Made by a program: the position numbers and the translations under genes
In this document: positions 33,501 through 46,450 of the stretch, piece by piece
Layout: each line of letters starts with the position of its first letter
How positions within the stretch are numbered: position 1 is the first letter of the stretch
DNA from: Viola odorata
Taxonomy: Eukaryota; Streptophyta; Magnoliopsida; Malpighiales; Violaceae
Direction of reading: 5' to 3'
Assembly: GCA_963691705.1 (NCBI GenBank)
Contig: OY829544.1
Coordinates: forward strand, 4,471,501 to 4,535,500
DNA: 64,000 nucleotides
Notes under the pieces: generated by a model
Seen by the model: only the letters and a program-made list of their open reading frames with translations
Told to the model about the DNA's origin: nothing
The model's database searches: none

Positions 33501-36500
33501 GAAGATCCTTCTTTTATAGTTATTTGCATAGCTGTTGTTTGCTTTTTTCACAGGCAATGAAGGTGGAGAATATGTTGAAGTTAAAGGAAGAATTTGATTA
33601 TAAAAGTTTGTCTAGAAGACTAGACGTACAATTGGACAAGCTCATTGCTGAAAATGAAAGGCTGCAGAAAGCATTTGAGGATGAAATTGAGAAAATAACT
33701 GTAGAAGCACAAAGTCGGATCTCTGAGGTGGAAAGAAATTATGCGCATGCATTGGAGGTAAGTTTTATATCATCAGTTAAGCTTGATTTACTCTTTATGT
33801 AGATCTAGGTGTATAGTATTTATTACTTTTTTGTCTTTGTGTCACTGGATGAGAGGAGTGACTATCTTAGCATATGATAAAGTTCTGTATTGATTTTGTT
33901 CTTGTAGAAGGAAAGAGTGAAATACCAGGAAGAGCATATGGAATCAATAAAGAAGCTTGAAGAAAAGTGGAAAATGAATCAGAAAAAGTATCATCTGGTT
34001 GGAATCAAAGATGATTGCTCTGAGGTGGTTTCAAATGGCGAGGTAACTCTTCTAGTATGCGGTAGGAATTTATTCTTGTCAAATGTTATGCTACATTGCA
34101 CAATTGATTGGAAATTTTCTCATGATTGTATTTCCCTTTATTTATATTTTTGGATTTTTTCAAGTTGGAAAAGTTTGTTTAACATGTAAGGTAAGTGTGG
34201 AAAAACTCTTGCTTTGGTCGTTTGTCTATCATCTATGCTAATCCAATATAGCAGACATTTTAGTACATTGTGTATTAGCGCTGAATAGAAAATAGAGATT
34301 CATTTGCACCGATGGTTTTGAAACTCTGCATGTGAATCTCTGCTGCCTGTGATCGCTCTCATTTCAACCTAGTGATTCTTGATATCTATATTTTGGAAAT
34401 CTCTTTCAACTAGCATTTTGTGGATGCTACATTTAGTGCCCTAATTGACTGGACAAGTTTTCATCCATAATATCACAGGCTTCCAGGGTAGTCTCCATTG
34501 AAGAAGTTTCTGAGATCAAAAAATTGCTTCAGAAAGAAACCCTCTTAAGGAAGTCTGCTGAAGAGGAGGTTGCTAATCTTAAAAACCAGCTAGAGGAACT
34601 GAAGAGCTTGGAGGTATGTTTTGTGCCCCTCTTAATACTAACCCTCTGTTTTCCTTTGCATACTTGAATTGGTTTTGAGTCACACATATTTATGCGTTTT
34701 ATGTGATAGGCATCAGGTAATTCTGAAATCCCAAAGCTTCGCAAGATGCTGGAACATGAAACATCCCAGAAAGAAAAACTAGAACGGGACATTGAAGTAC
34801 TACAACGCCAGTTGTTGCAAATAAGTTTTGAGGCTGATGAGGTATTCTTTGAATGTATGGTCAGATAATTACATCTTAGTGAATGCTTATAGTTGGCTGG
34901 AGGATAAAATCCATAAATGCCATGTAGGAAAGTCTGTCGAGGCTGTAATTTAGGTTTTTACTACAAATAGTTTGTTTATTTTTGAGGAAAGAGAAATTAT
35001 TTGAGAAGAAATGGAATGCTAGCGTATAACACTTCTGCAAAAAAATGTGCATGCTCTTGAAAAAAGAAAAGAGAACTGTTGAAGAAATCAGTAATTGTTG
35101 AAGTTGCTAGCATATGACTATCTTGAACTTCATTACATGTATAACCACCTGGTTATTAGAATTTGGGGCCTGACTGGCATGTTTATCCTTTAGACAAGAA
35201 GACGACTTGATGGAAGTGGTCCTGAAAAATTTCTTGGTGATCTGGATTCGATCATTAGGCATCACCAGCTTGATGGTTCAGAAAATGGAGAAAAGGGTGC
35301 AGTAGCTAAACTCTTTGAACAAGGTGCCAATTAGGATGTGTTAATTGCTCTATATTTGTTTGTGCTATAAGTTTTAGTGTGATTACGTGGTAGAAAGTAA
35401 TGGATCTGCGTTGATACTGATTTCCCCTAACATGCAATCACTTCAGTCGGGCTGCAGAAGATCCTGGCATTGCTTGAAGCTGAAGATGTTGACGTGAGAA
35501 TTCATGCCGTAAAAGTGGTAGCGAATCTAGCTGCAGATGGTATCGTTCTACCTATTACTATATAGAACTTCTATAGTGTCATGATTTTTTCTGAGTTACT
35601 TTTGTGCTACTGCAAGTCTGCAAATGTGTTTAAATTTTTGGCATCACAAACTTTAGAATGCATCTCCTACTTGGTATTAGCTTGGTGAAGTAAGTAGGAT
35701 AAAAATGCATGGAAGGTTTTGTTATTGTCAATCGGTTTGAAATGGGAAGACTGGAAGTCATGGACTTCAGCACTACCAGAACTAATTGTTTAAGTTAGTA
35801 TTTTTTGCTGCACTTCGTACTTGTTTAATTGTAACCAGATTACATTTCTAGAGGGCCCTAATGTTGCATATAACCACATTGGTAAATCTAAAAGTGTTCT
35901 TCTGGAGGGTTTAGAGTTTCAAATGCACCCCGCACCCCAATTTCTGGAGTTCAACATTAAAACACTAATGAATGTCTTTTCTATGCGGTTCAAGGCCTAC
36001 AATTGTGTTGGAATAATTATTGAGTATGAGTACTTCGTAACTTTGGTAAAAGTGATCCAGTCTCTGTCAGAGATGTTTCTCACATTTATTGAATGGTAAG
36101 ATTCCAACTGATGTGCAGAAACAAATCAAAAGAAGATTGTAGATGCTGGTGGTCTTAGGTCTTTGTTAATGCTTTTAAGAAGCTCTGAGGATGAGACCAT
36201 ACATAGGGTTGCTGCTGGTGCTATTGCCAATCTAGCAATGAATGGTAAGATTTCTATGGGTCACTATATATTTTTACTCAATTTTATCATATTTCTTATG
36301 TCCTGTGATATTTTTCTTATGTACTTTTAGAGTTTATTCTCATCTTGATAACATTCTTATGTCCAATCAGAAACCAACCAAGAGCTAATAATGGCTCAAG
36401 GGGGCATTGGCTTGTTATCAATAACAGCTGCCAATGCCGAGGATCCTCAGACACTCCGAATGGTTGCTGGTGCCATTGCTAATCTTTGTGGCAACGGTAA

Positions 36501-37984
36501 TATTTCTAGCACATATATACTGCTCTTCTGCTATGCTTCCAAGTTGGACATGATTTCTAGAATTTTGACTTGACTATATTATGATTTCCAGAATGCATGA
36601 AATTTAACTAAAATCTATTCAAAAGTGCTCCTGCTTTAGGCCATTGAAATCTTAATTGGTTAATGCTAGTGAGAGATAGGATGGATGCATCTACTCTGTG
36701 CAATTAGATTTGGCAGTTGATTTTACAGAAGTTGTTTTGAGTTAGTGTATGCATATAAGTTGGGGACACCATTTATAGCTTGAATTGATTTATATGTGAC
36801 AACTAGTTTACTTCATGGCAGAAACTTGGCAACTTACTCTAGGTGTAATGGTGTTAATTTTGTTCATCCGGAGCCCCACTGGTTACTAGACTATTTACAT
36901 GCAGGAGTAAGCTTGTTCTTTCAGCTTAGCTTAACCATTCCAGTAATTAACTGAATTCAGGTTTGAACATTAAAACGGGGAATTTTTTGAAAGTTTATAT
37001 TTTGTGCAGAGGGTTTTAGGAGTTCATTAAGCTTTGTTGAGACACAGAATTTGTTTAGGTATATTACTATCATAAGTTACTTAGGCTGCTCTTGAAACAT
37101 TTTTTGTGCTTTGCTCTCTGTTTTTCATCTAAACTTGTTTTACATGATTACACTATTCAACTAAATAGTCCTTCATTCTTAGTCTTAAATGAGCACACGA
37201 TTGCTTTGATGGGTGAAATATCATGAGTGTGTGTATATGCGCTTGTATGATTGTAACTAAATAGCATGCTGTTGCTTCATCCAGACAAGTTGCAGAGTAA
37301 GCTAAGAAGTGAAGGAGGCATCAAGGCTTTGCTAGGGATGGTTAGATGTGGGCATCCTGATGTTCTTGCACAAGTTGCCCGTGGAATAGCAAATTTTGCG
37401 AAATGCGAGTCAAGAGCATCATCTCAAGGTATAGAGTTTTAGAAAGAGGCACTAACGATTAATGAAGTTTTCTTATTCTTGATGCCTGTATGCTATGAGT
37501 CATGAGATCATCTTTCCATGTTGAATGCTATGCAACTGAAATCTCTGGACCCTATAGTTGTATATGATCCTTGCCTGAAGGGTAAAGTAAATGTGCAGGA
37601 ACTAAGACTGGAAGGTCTCTTCTGATTGAAGATGGTGCACTTCCATGGGTTGTTCAAAATGCTACCAATGAAGCCTCAATGATTAGACGCCATATAGAGC
37701 TCGCCCTCTGCCACTTGGCACAACATGGTAAGTTTGGTTCTTGCATTTTGAACTTGAAGTAGTTCATCTGCCATTGAATATCATCTGAGATGATTCAAAT
37801 CTACTGTTTTGCAGAAGTGAATGCAAAGGACATGATTAGTGGAGGCGCGCTCTGGGAACTGTTTCAAATCTCACGAAACTGTTCACGAGAAGACATAAAG
37901 ACTCTTGCACAACGAACGATAACTTCCAGTCCCACTTTTCTTGCTGAGTTAAAGAGGCTACGAGTAGATTATCGATGCACATGA
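30540..37984 (+). CDS. KIN-UA: Armadillo-repeat kinesin, KIN-UA/ARK3 type
   Basis: Plus-end-directed microtubule motor of the plant-specific KIN-ungrouped (ARK) class, which shapes microtubules during cell elongation. Coding exons: 30540-30705, 30804-30904, 30993-31115, 31287-31472, 31674-31895, 32023-32179, 32684-32833, 33172-33260, 33554-33757, 33908-34042, 34479-34613, 34710-34841, 35194-35323, 35447-35539, 36119-36244, 36371-36496, 37285-37428, 37599-37727, 37815-37984. All junctions are GT-AG and keep frame; total 905 residues, the usual length. N-terminus is Ser-rich and basic; the motor starts [13 protein letters not shown] (about 57), with P-loop GQTGTGKT, switch [11 protein letters not shown], switch II VDLAGSE and [17 protein letters not shown] coiled coil spans about 400-610. 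Armadillo repeats ([55 protein letters not shown]) fill about 640-860. The start ATG opens a basic N-terminus (SYRNGS) like that of ARK3. Assignment to KIN-UA rather than KIN-UB rests on recalled similarity in the tail. Confidence 0.95.
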
Positions 37985-40264
37985 CTATAAAACTTATCAG
38001 CTTAAAAAATCATTTCACCAGTAGCAATTTCTCAACATAAACTAGCAGGAACGGCCTGGGAGCTTTCAGTTGAGTTCTTGTTGAAGTATTGTTATGGAGT
38101 TGGATGCGGTTGGAGCTTGTAGTCCTCTAAGAGTGGTTGAATGCATACAAGGTCTGCAATTTGTTGATTAACTTAGTGATATATAATGTAACCCTAGTTA
38201 GAAAATCCCCATATAGCTTGTAAATTTCTCTGGACTTGTAATGAAACAAACAGCAATACTAACATGCAAGTTTTCTTTGTAAAGGCGCAATGGAAAAAAG
38301 GAGTTTTGTGCAACACTAGTTCGATGAGTTGGTTACTGTGGATAATGAGATGTTTTCTGCATACTGCCCATGTCATTCAAAAGTGACCATCTTTGAAGAT
38401 CTGACATGGCAAAGAATTTCTCGATATTTGGTTTTCTCGTAAATTTGTCTTCCAAAAAGGTGACCCCAGCGCGTCCTAAACTCTGAACCCATATTGCGGT
38501 TCTAACCCGATCCACAATCTCATCCCGGACTAATTGCCCAAATGTAAATTATATCCACTCCTCTCATGTATTTTTTCTTATTTTTTGATGTTTCAATTTT
38601 GTTACCAAGGTGTTTTCTCTCAAATGTTAAATATATATACCACCATTAATTTTTTTCTTATTTTGGTCCTTAAATTTTTTTTCCGTTAAAATCTTTAGTC
38701 TTTAATATCAACTACTTTTTTTCTAATTATCTTATTACTTATTATTAGTACAAATCACTCTATTTTTTTGTTAAGTATTTTTTATCCATCTTTATCAAAC
38801 CTTGGTGGAATATATACGGAAATAATGATAAAAAATTTAATGAAGTAAAAGAATTAAAAGAAAGTAATTTATACCAATAATATTCAAGTAATAAAGTAGT
38901 TGATATTGAAGCCTAAAAATATAAAAGAAAAAGTTTAAGAACAAAAATGTTAATAAGAAAGATGAAGAAAATGATGTTGGTGTATTTGATGAACTAAAAG
39001 AAAATTGTGGAATCTATAAAGAAAATTATTAGAGACATTTGAAAAAGAAAATCTTAATGGCAAAATTGAACTTGTTTTTTTTCTTTTGTTAAAAATTATC
39101 GATTATTCCCCTAGAAGCCTGAATCCCTAGCCTCTCTCACTTTCCCTCCCTTTAAAAAAATCCTATCCCCTCCTGCTTTTAGTTTCTTTTGATCATTAGA
39201 AACCTTTTAGTTCATTTTTATTTTGGTGTTTCTCAGAGGTTTCTTTGATCTTTTTATTTTAATCATTAGAGTATCTTTTTATTTTTAATGAAGGTTTATT
39301 GGTAATAGTTGTTCTCATATGAAAGATTTGTTGATTTTGGTCATTTGAGTAAAAGTGTTTTTATTTTATTTTGTTTCATATGAAAGTATTTTTCTAACTA
39401 TCTTCAAACCTATGTATTGATGTGTAGTCCTCGTGAATGGAACATGGTAGTGCGGCCTATACCTCATTAATGTGCGTCGGGTTGTAGTTTATCAATAAAT
39501 GTAATCCGATTAAAATATCTCAAAGTAGGAAGATTGACAAATTATACGTACGTCTCAGAAAATAAGATGAAACCAGTTAGGGTTTTATATTGGAGCTATT
39601 ATTATATTTCTATATGTTATGACATCGACGTGCATTGGTTCGGTTTTAAAATCTTTCTTTGTACCAGAATTTTTATTAATAAAATAATCTATTATTTCTA
39701 TATAAATAGAAAAAACTAACACTCAGCCCCCAAAATATAGCCATAACATAAACCCCAACACTCTCCATAGCCAAAAAATGAGCTATGTCATCTTCGAATT
39801 CATGGTAGGCCAAGAGAGGAAATTATTCAAATGGGTGAAGTGGATTATTAAAGAGCTGTGTGGGTTCGGGTTTTGGCTTCGATTTTGACAAAAAAAAAGG
39901 GAGAATTGAAGATTTGATTTGGCTTTAACAAACTCATTTTTTCCAATGGATCTCTGATCTTGCTTCAAATATTCCCAATGGGCAATGGTCTTTCTCGAAC
40001 TCCTATAACTCACAATAATATCAATAAAATAATTAATAACTGATAATTTTTTTTAATAAGGTACTATGTTACTTCTTCTTAGTATTACTTATAAATAACT
40101 AATTATATTATCAATACAATACATATTTAATTATCTTGATAATATATGAATTTCATGATTTTTTTTTTTAAATGGTAACTGTCGTTTGGTTTAACAAGAA
40201 ATAGAATCACAAATAACAATAGAAAAAAACTCAATTATATCATATACAATAATAAAAATGGCTT
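37985..40264. other. 3' region of the kinesin gene and spacer
   Basis: The first 300 bases are probably 3' untranslated sequence. The rest is AT-rich; no gene or paired repeat was recognised. Confidence 0.5.
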
Positions 40265-40521
40265 AATGATATAAAACAATCCTGAACTTTAATGTTTTAT
40301 TTAAGTGGAACCCTGAACTATTAAAATGTTTAATTACAACCCTGGTCTTCGCAAAAAATGTCAAATTACCCCCCTACCGTAACCGGGATCCTATGTGGCA
40401 GCGTTGACCACCGTTATGTGCCTTGTCAGCGACTATCAGGGAGCCACGTCAGTGTGCCACGTAATAATGACCAGGGGGTAATTAAATAAAAACATTAAAG
40501 TTCAGGGTTGTTTTATGTCTT
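40265..40521 (+). mobile_element. MITE copy 1 of an inverted pair
   Basis: Begins ATAAAACAATCCTGAACTT and ends GGGTTGTTTTATGTC, its own short terminal inverted repeat. The core has GTGACC/ACGTGG-like words and a C-rich CAAATTACCCCCC run. It is the reverse complement of 40919-41197 with about 90 percent identity by eye. No coding capacity; superfamily not assigned. Confidence 0.8.
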
Positions 40522-40639
40522 TTACCATATTTATTTTATTATACTTTCTGTTTTTGTTTCTTTTTTATTTTTCCTTCTTCAATTAATTCCTACTATATGG
40601 AATTAATGTTTCTTTACCTTTCTATTAATAATGATAATT

Positions 40640-40804
40640 AATCAGATTAATTATAATTACCTCTAATTCTAACAATGAAGCATTAATTCCAATTTCATTT
40701 TTATTATTATTATTATACCGTTAAGTTATTTTGTAGGCAACTTTATTCCTAAATTAATCATAATTACCTCTAATTCTAGCAATGAAGCATTAATTTTAAT
40801 TTCA

Positions 40805-40857
<53 letters not shown>

Positions 40858-40863
40858 CCGTTG
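40640..40863 (+). repeat. Tandem duplication ending in an expanded (TTA)n
   Basis: The block ATAATTACCTCTAATTCTA, followed by CAATGAAGCATTAATT, a TTTCATT, (TTA)n and ACCGTT, occurs at about 40650-40724 and again at about 40759-40863. In the second copy the TTA run has grown to about 50 bases (40808-40857), against about 15 in the first. Confidence 0.8.
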
Positions 40864-40918
40864 TATATAAAAAAGAAAGGAAAAGAGGAATTTGGGTTAT
40901 TGATTAAATTAGGTAAAA

Positions 40919-41197
40919 TGACATAAAACAACCCTGAACTTTAATATTTTGATTAATCGCAACCCTTAACTTTTTTTTTTAATTACCCCCTGGTCATTAT
41001 TACGTGGCACGCTGACATGGCGCCCTAATAGTCGCTGACAAGGCACATAACGGTGGTCAACGCTGCCACATCGGATCTCGGTTACGGTAGGGGGGTAATT
41101 TGACATTTTTTGCGAAGACTAGGGTTGTAATTAAACATTTTAATAGTTCAGGGTTCCACTTAAATAAAACATTAAAGTTCATGGTTGTTTTATGTCA
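40919..41197 (-). mobile_element. MITE copy 2 of an inverted pair
   Basis: Begins TGACATAAAACAACCCTGAA and ends GGTTGTTTTATGTC. Read on the - strand it matches 40265-40521 from end to end. About 400 bases separate the two copies, so transcription through both would give a long foldback RNA. Confidence 0.85.
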
Positions 41198-44100
41198 TTT
41201 ATAATAAAGATATAATACTTTCCTTAAATTGAAAAATATATTTTAAAATAGTAAAAACTAGGGGTGTACACGGGTCGGTCCGGGCTAGTTCTTGGGCTAG
41301 AACCGGACCAGACTGGAATTACCGATTCTTGTCCAGGACAGAACCGGACTTCCGGTCCGGCCCGGATAGGTTCTAATTTTTCCGGGTCGGACCGGGTTGG
41401 TTCCAATTCTAATCCGGAATTTATTTTTTAAAATTTTGTATTTAAAACAACAAATAAAAGAAAAAAAATGAGGACTTTTAATTGAGTTTAAAAGAAAAAA
41501 AAGGAAAAATGTATAATACATTAGTAATTTAAACATTAATACAATTTAAATAAAAAGCATAAAACTCTAAACAATTAATAATTTTTAATTTTATGACAAA
41601 TAATAATAATTAATAGCTATATTATTAATAATTAATGGTTTTACTTTATACATATTAACTATATAAATGGCTATTACATTTTACAATAATATATTACTAG
41701 TATGTGCCATGTTAACTATATAAATGCATATTAAAATTTTATTTGTTAGTTCTTACTATGGAGAAAATATTTTTCCCTCATAATAATTCTCATATAACAT
41801 CCTTAATAAAAAAAATTATTTAAAATAACAAATAAAAAGAAAAATGAGGACTTTTAATTGAGTTTTAAATAAAAAATGCATGATGAATTTTAATATAGTT
41901 TAGAAGGAAAAAAGAAAGAGGAGAAGTTAAGTTTAGAAGGAAAAAAGAAAGTGGAAGTCAAGAGGATTTGAACCTCTCCCCTTTAATATAATAAGTAAGG
42001 AGTTAACCATTAAACCAAATGGAAACTATCATATCATATGAAGGTTGACAGATTCTAAGACTCTCTGAAAAAATTACTTTATTAATTTTTAGAAAACAAT
42101 GATTATTAGGGATATTAGATTACCTTCTTTGATTGGATTATGTATAATATATATGGGAAAAAAGGATCCCTTTATTGGATGAAACTAAAATAATATTTTT
42201 ATTTTATCATATCAAAAATACCCTCACATGATATATTATAATTTATAATTGTGTAATGTTATCAGCTCAACAATATTTTAACGAAACTTTATTAGCTAAT
42301 TTAGAAGAGATCATAAACAAGTGCCATGCTTAATCAATTAACCATCGTTTGTGTATATATATTAATATATGGCTTGGTAGTAGGAGGAAAAAGTGAGGAA
42401 TGATTAGAATTTCCTTTTTTTACAAATAAACGATGGATTGTTAGGATTATAGGAATTTCTCAATAAAGAAATTCTTAGAATCCGTCAGTGATCAAACGGC
42501 CCTAGAGCTGTTTGAAATATGAAAATAATTATATTTCTAGATTCTAAATTATGAATTGTTTGCTTAGTTAATTAGTTTTCATTTATTTTGTTTCCTTTCA
42601 TTCTTTACCCAAATTTAGATGGGAAAGTAAAAGAGATGATTTAAACAATTGTCGTCCATTACTACATCACATCAGTTAATTTTCTTTTAAGGAAAAATCA
42701 TAAACAAGCTTAGGGTAGTCACTCATTAGCAAGTCCCAACCCTTTTTCTTGTAATTCGTTTTTCCTCTCCGTTCAGGTGACCTCTTCACTTGATTCTAAT
42801 ATCAAAATGTGAATATTACATGAAAAAGAAATTAGCAGATGCAAATTTATTTCTTTTCAATTAAAAAATAGAAAATAGTAGTCGATCACGAAGAAAGAAA
42901 ACCTAGTTACATACAATGTGGGGTTCTTGGTGTATATATATATATGATTACCACAAATTCTTGATATATAAAGAACATTCCCGCTCGACCCATAATTTTT
43001 TTTGGCTGAGAGGAGGGGATTAAAGAAAGAAAGAGAGAATGAGTTGACCAAGAAAAAAATAAAGAAAGGGAAGGAAACTGATATGGCGTGAAAGGAAAGC
43101 TCTGCAAAAAGTACTTCGATCAATACATGATCCACCCATTCATCCATCTTTCCAAAAGATAATTCTTGAAGACACTGCAGATTTTTAACTGTTATAATCT
43201 CCTATACCTTAATTTCTTCTAAGCTAGAACAAAAGCTCAAAGCAATGACGAATGAATAAATATTTATATTTACAAATAAGAGAGGAGAGCATGCATGAAG
43301 GGAGTTTGAATATGGAAAATGCAGAGAATCTGTGCATGTTTTATCGGGGTTGAACACTTGAACATGAAACGTATATAATCAAGGTAGCTGCCCAATCCCA
43401 TAATAGCATCCTTTGAAGTTTGAACCCCACAAAAAGAAAAGAAAAATGGAAAAGAAAAGGGGAGAGAGAGAGAGAGAAGAGAGGCTTTTTATGGAAGTGT
43501 TATGGTTTGCCTCGAAAAGCAGCTAGTTCAGAGAAATGCACGTGTAAACCCAGTTACTCCCCTCATTTATTATATCTTGTCTTCTCTTTTCTTTTGTCTC
43601 CTCCTATATTTGTTGTCTGCTCTCCGCAATCCTAAGCTTCGATTGGATTGGATTGGACTAGTAGTAACTCTCCCCCACAAAAAGATAAAATTAAAGGAAG
43701 AATACGTACATGTACATGTACATATACATATATAATATATACATATACATATAATATATATATAATACAATAATTAGTGTTAATTGTTGTTAATTGGTAA
43801 AAAATTTATCAATTTTTAATTAAAATTTAAAAATTATGTTTAAAAATAAAGTAAAATTATATCGTGAGAATTACCTATTTTTAAAACCTAACAGTATTTA
43901 AATAAGATTAATTTTAGTTTAGAACTCAAATAGACATATGACACTTAAAAATTAAAATCAAAATGAAAGAATAGTAGGGAGAGAGAGAGACAGAGAAAGT
44001 CTGAGCCCATACCCGTTTGCTTTGCTTTCTTCTCGTAAATAGGTATAAAGTTATAAACACCATCTTGCCTCACCCTTCACCTCGAAACCTTGAAACCGTC

Positions 44101-44400
44101 ACTTGACTGCCACCAGCTTTTTGTTCATTCAAACCCTCCTCCTCCTCCTCCTCCTCCTCCTCCTCCTTTGACCTTATCATCACCTTATTAATTCTTACCG
44201 AACTACAATAACTTTCACATAACACAAAAGACAACACTACTCTTACTTTCAGGAGCAATTGATCAAGAAGTGAAGATGAAAAAATGTAACTGATTAGTCA
44301 CGGAAGAGCAGAAAAAGAACACCACTGATATGAAAAAAGATGGTCGTAGTTTCTATCGATAAAGGAAAGAGAAGAGAAACAAGGAACATTATGGTGGATG
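41198..44400. other. Spacer between MITE pair and the AHL gene
   Basis: A hAT-like terminus (AGGGGTGTACACGGGTCGG and many CCGG words, 41260-41420) is present without a found partner. A tRNA-like block is listed separately. 44135-44167 is a (CTC)n run and GA-rich runs lie at 43460-43480 and 43978-43992. No host gene was recognised. Confidence 0.5.
41950..42036 (-). repeat. tRNA-derived sequence with A and B boxes (SINE head or tRNA pseudogene)
   Basis: On the - strand, TGGTTTAATGGTTAA (42003-42017) fits an A box / D arm and GGTTCAAATCC (41964-41974) fits a B box, within a perfect-looking T stem (GAGAG / CTCTT). The acceptor ends do not pair, so this is not a working tRNA. Confidence 0.5.
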
Positions 44401-44913
44401 TAACTAAAGTAACTAATCTAATTCAAAACAAAACAACCAAGACTTAATTTAATTTTGGATATGGAGAGAGTAAGTAAGCTAGTTACTCCCATACTGCCTT
44501 GTTGTGCTCTTTTGTGCTTCTCCATGTGATCCTCTTCATCAACAAATCACACACAATTAATCAAGTTGCAACCATAAAATTGAATAAATAAAAATGATCA
44601 TGAAAACCAATTAGAACTCATCACCATTCACCATCTCTTGAAAATTAATTTACAGTACTAGCTCTCTCGGTTTCAAACATCTTCATAACCCAATCATAAA
44701 ATGCAAGAAAACCCAACAAACTCAAATAAAATAACAACCCAAATTAAACCTGAAAATGCTGGCTCAACAATAAAGAAAAACCCAAATTCCCACCATCATC
44801 GATCGATCGATCATCATCTAGCTACAAATTAAGTTTCTGTGGAGGAGTCGCCTTCTTTTTTGCCAAATTGAACTACTAATTGACATTACTTCTTCTGTTA
44901 ATTAATTAATTAA

Positions 44914-45876
44914 TCAGAATGGAGGTCGAGCGGTAGCCCAATACGCCTCAGCTGGCAATTGAATAGAATTCAGAAGATTGGGCGCGCCGCCCATTCCATG
45001 AAATAGCGGCGGCCCATTATTCCCCTCCGCCCCTCCCATTACCTGCCCACCCTGCCCCAACCCTCCTCCTGGTGGCGACCCAATCCCACCCCCACCACCC
45101 CCACCTTGCATCCCCATCTGCGCCGGATCCTCCTCCTCCAGCGGCAGCCTCTCATACGCCGCATTACTAAACGACGCTGCCATAATCACCACCGGTCCGG
45201 AAGCTGTTAGCGTCCCCACCACGCTTCCCCCTACCACCTGCCCCTGCCCGCCAGCCAAATATATAGTCAGCCCGGTCGCTGCAGGAGGAGCTGGTGGTGG
45301 AAGGAAAGAACCAGCCAGCGACAGAATCTCAAATCTGCCGTGCAAAGTCACAATCGCGCCAGGAGAAGCAGGCTGTCTGAGGGTGACGTTAGTGACGGTT
45401 CCCGTCCCACTCATGATACAGATTCCCCTCTGCCTCCTTCGAGCAAAAGTGGCGACGCTCTCGACTATGTCGCAGCCGTCGGCGACCTCCATGAGGTGGG
45501 TGCGGAGGGCGTTGGCGCTGTCGCGGGTGATGATGATTGGTGGTTTGGGTTTGTTCTTGGATCCGGCAGGTCTTCCTCTGGGTCTTCTCGCCATCATCTG
45601 ATCTCCGGATTCTCCGGAAGGATTAATTGCTAGCTCCTTCCCTTCGCTGCTGTTGTCTTGTCGCTCGCGCTTCGCGGAGGATTTGTTCATTCCGCTGCTG
45701 CTTCCGCTCTGCTCGTCCTCGGAGTTCTGTTGCTGTTGCTGTTGCTGCTGGTGATGGTGCTGGAACTGGTGGTGCTGCTGCTGCTGTTGCTGTTGCTGGT
45801 GGTGATGGTGGAGCTGGAAATCTCTAGTGTGGAAAGGAGGAGGAAGAGAATGACCGTGAGCGGTTACTGGATCCAT
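44914..45876 (-). CDS. AT-hook motif nuclear-localized protein (AHL, clade A)
   Basis: Nuclear DNA-binding regulator of the AHL family, 320 residues, no intron. Order: N-terminus [15 protein letters not shown]; His/Gln-rich low complexity (about 22-51); acidic/Ser linker; AT-hook [17 protein letters not shown] (about 97-113), which binds the minor groove of AT-rich DNA; PPC domain (about 115-235) with the GRFEIL motif that recruits partners; Gly-rich and Pro-rich tail ending YWATARPPF. One AT-hook plus this PPC type defines clade A, whose members affect hypocotyl growth, flowering and senescence. The N- and C-termini most resemble AHL22/AHL24-like proteins, from memory. The ATG at 45876 is the first in frame. 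A (GA)n stretch (46252-46275) lies in the upstream region on the coding-strand 5' side. Confidence 0.95.
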   Translation of the reverse strand: MDPVTAHGHSLPPPFHTRDFQLHHHHQQQQQQQQHHQFQHHHQQQQQQQQNSEDEQSGSSSGMNKSSAKRERQDNSSEGKELAINPSGESGDQMMARRPRGRPAGSKNKPKPPIIITRDSANALRTHLMEVADGCDIVESVATFARRRQRGICIMSGTGTVTNVTLRQPASPGAIVTLHGRFEILSLAGSFLPPPAPPAATGLTIYLAGGQGQVVGGSVVGTLTASGPVVIMAASFSNAAYERLPLEEEDPAQMGMQGGGGGGGIGSPPGGGLGQGGQVMGGAEGNNGPPLFHGMGGAPNLLNSIQLPAEAYWATARPPF

Positions 45877-46450
45877 AGCTGGAAATCTTTTGAAGCTAGA
45901 ACTTTCTTCGCTTTGTTTTTCCTAATTCTTGAATTTTTTTTCTTGATTTCTTGAAATTAAGGAGAAAGAATAATAAATTAGGGGAGAGGGAGAGGAGTTA
46001 TGGTGTGGTACATGAAATAATCATACACCCCAAACAAAACTTGTATGATTCCACCATATATATCTTTGATTGAAAACGTTGAAGTAGTATAGTAGTAGCT
46101 TGAAGCTAGTAGAGAAAGAGAGGTTGTGTGTTAGTTCTTGTTGATGAGAAGGGATCAGAAGGAAGAGGGTTAAGAGTAGGAGAAGAGAAGATGAGGAAGG
46201 GTGTGTTTGGTGGTTAATTTAGAATGAATTGGGTTAGGGTTAGATTTGAGGGAGATAGAGAGAGAGAGAGAAGGGGAGGAGAGATGGGTTTGATTTTGGT
46301 AAGATGGATAAGAGCAAAGGGTTAAGGTTAGAACTTAGAAGTATGCTATGGTAGCTGCGTGCGTATGGGCGGTGGATGGGTCCCCTCCTTTCTCCTTTGT
46401 CTCCTCCTCCACCACACCATGTTCTTCTATTTCTTCCCTCTTCAGTTTAT
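45877..46450 (-). promoter_or_regulatory. 5' leader and proximal promoter region of the AHL gene
   Basis: Read on the - strand, this region has CT-rich runs (complement of the GAGAGAGA stretch at 46252-46275 and around 46100-46200), typical of plant core promoters and leaders. No single TATA box or start site can be fixed. Confidence 0.35.

Noticed and set aside
35821..36099. 92-codon frame inside the kinesin gene
   Set aside because: It lies in the intron between exons 14 and 15 and runs through the polypyrimidine and acceptor region.
41260..41420. A complete hAT element starting at the GGGGTGTACACGGG terminus
   Set aside because: No matching right end or target duplication could be found in the window.
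41950..42036. A functional tRNA gene
   Set aside because: A and B boxes are present but the acceptor stem does not pair, so only a tRNA-derived repeat is supported.
44135..44167. (CTC)n run as part of a Glu-rich protein on the - strand
   Set aside because: The 62-codon frame is only microsatellite with no flanking homology.
45340..45954. Several + strand open frames across the AHL gene
   Set aside because: They are antisense shadows of the GC-rich, repeat-coding AHL sequence and resemble nothing.
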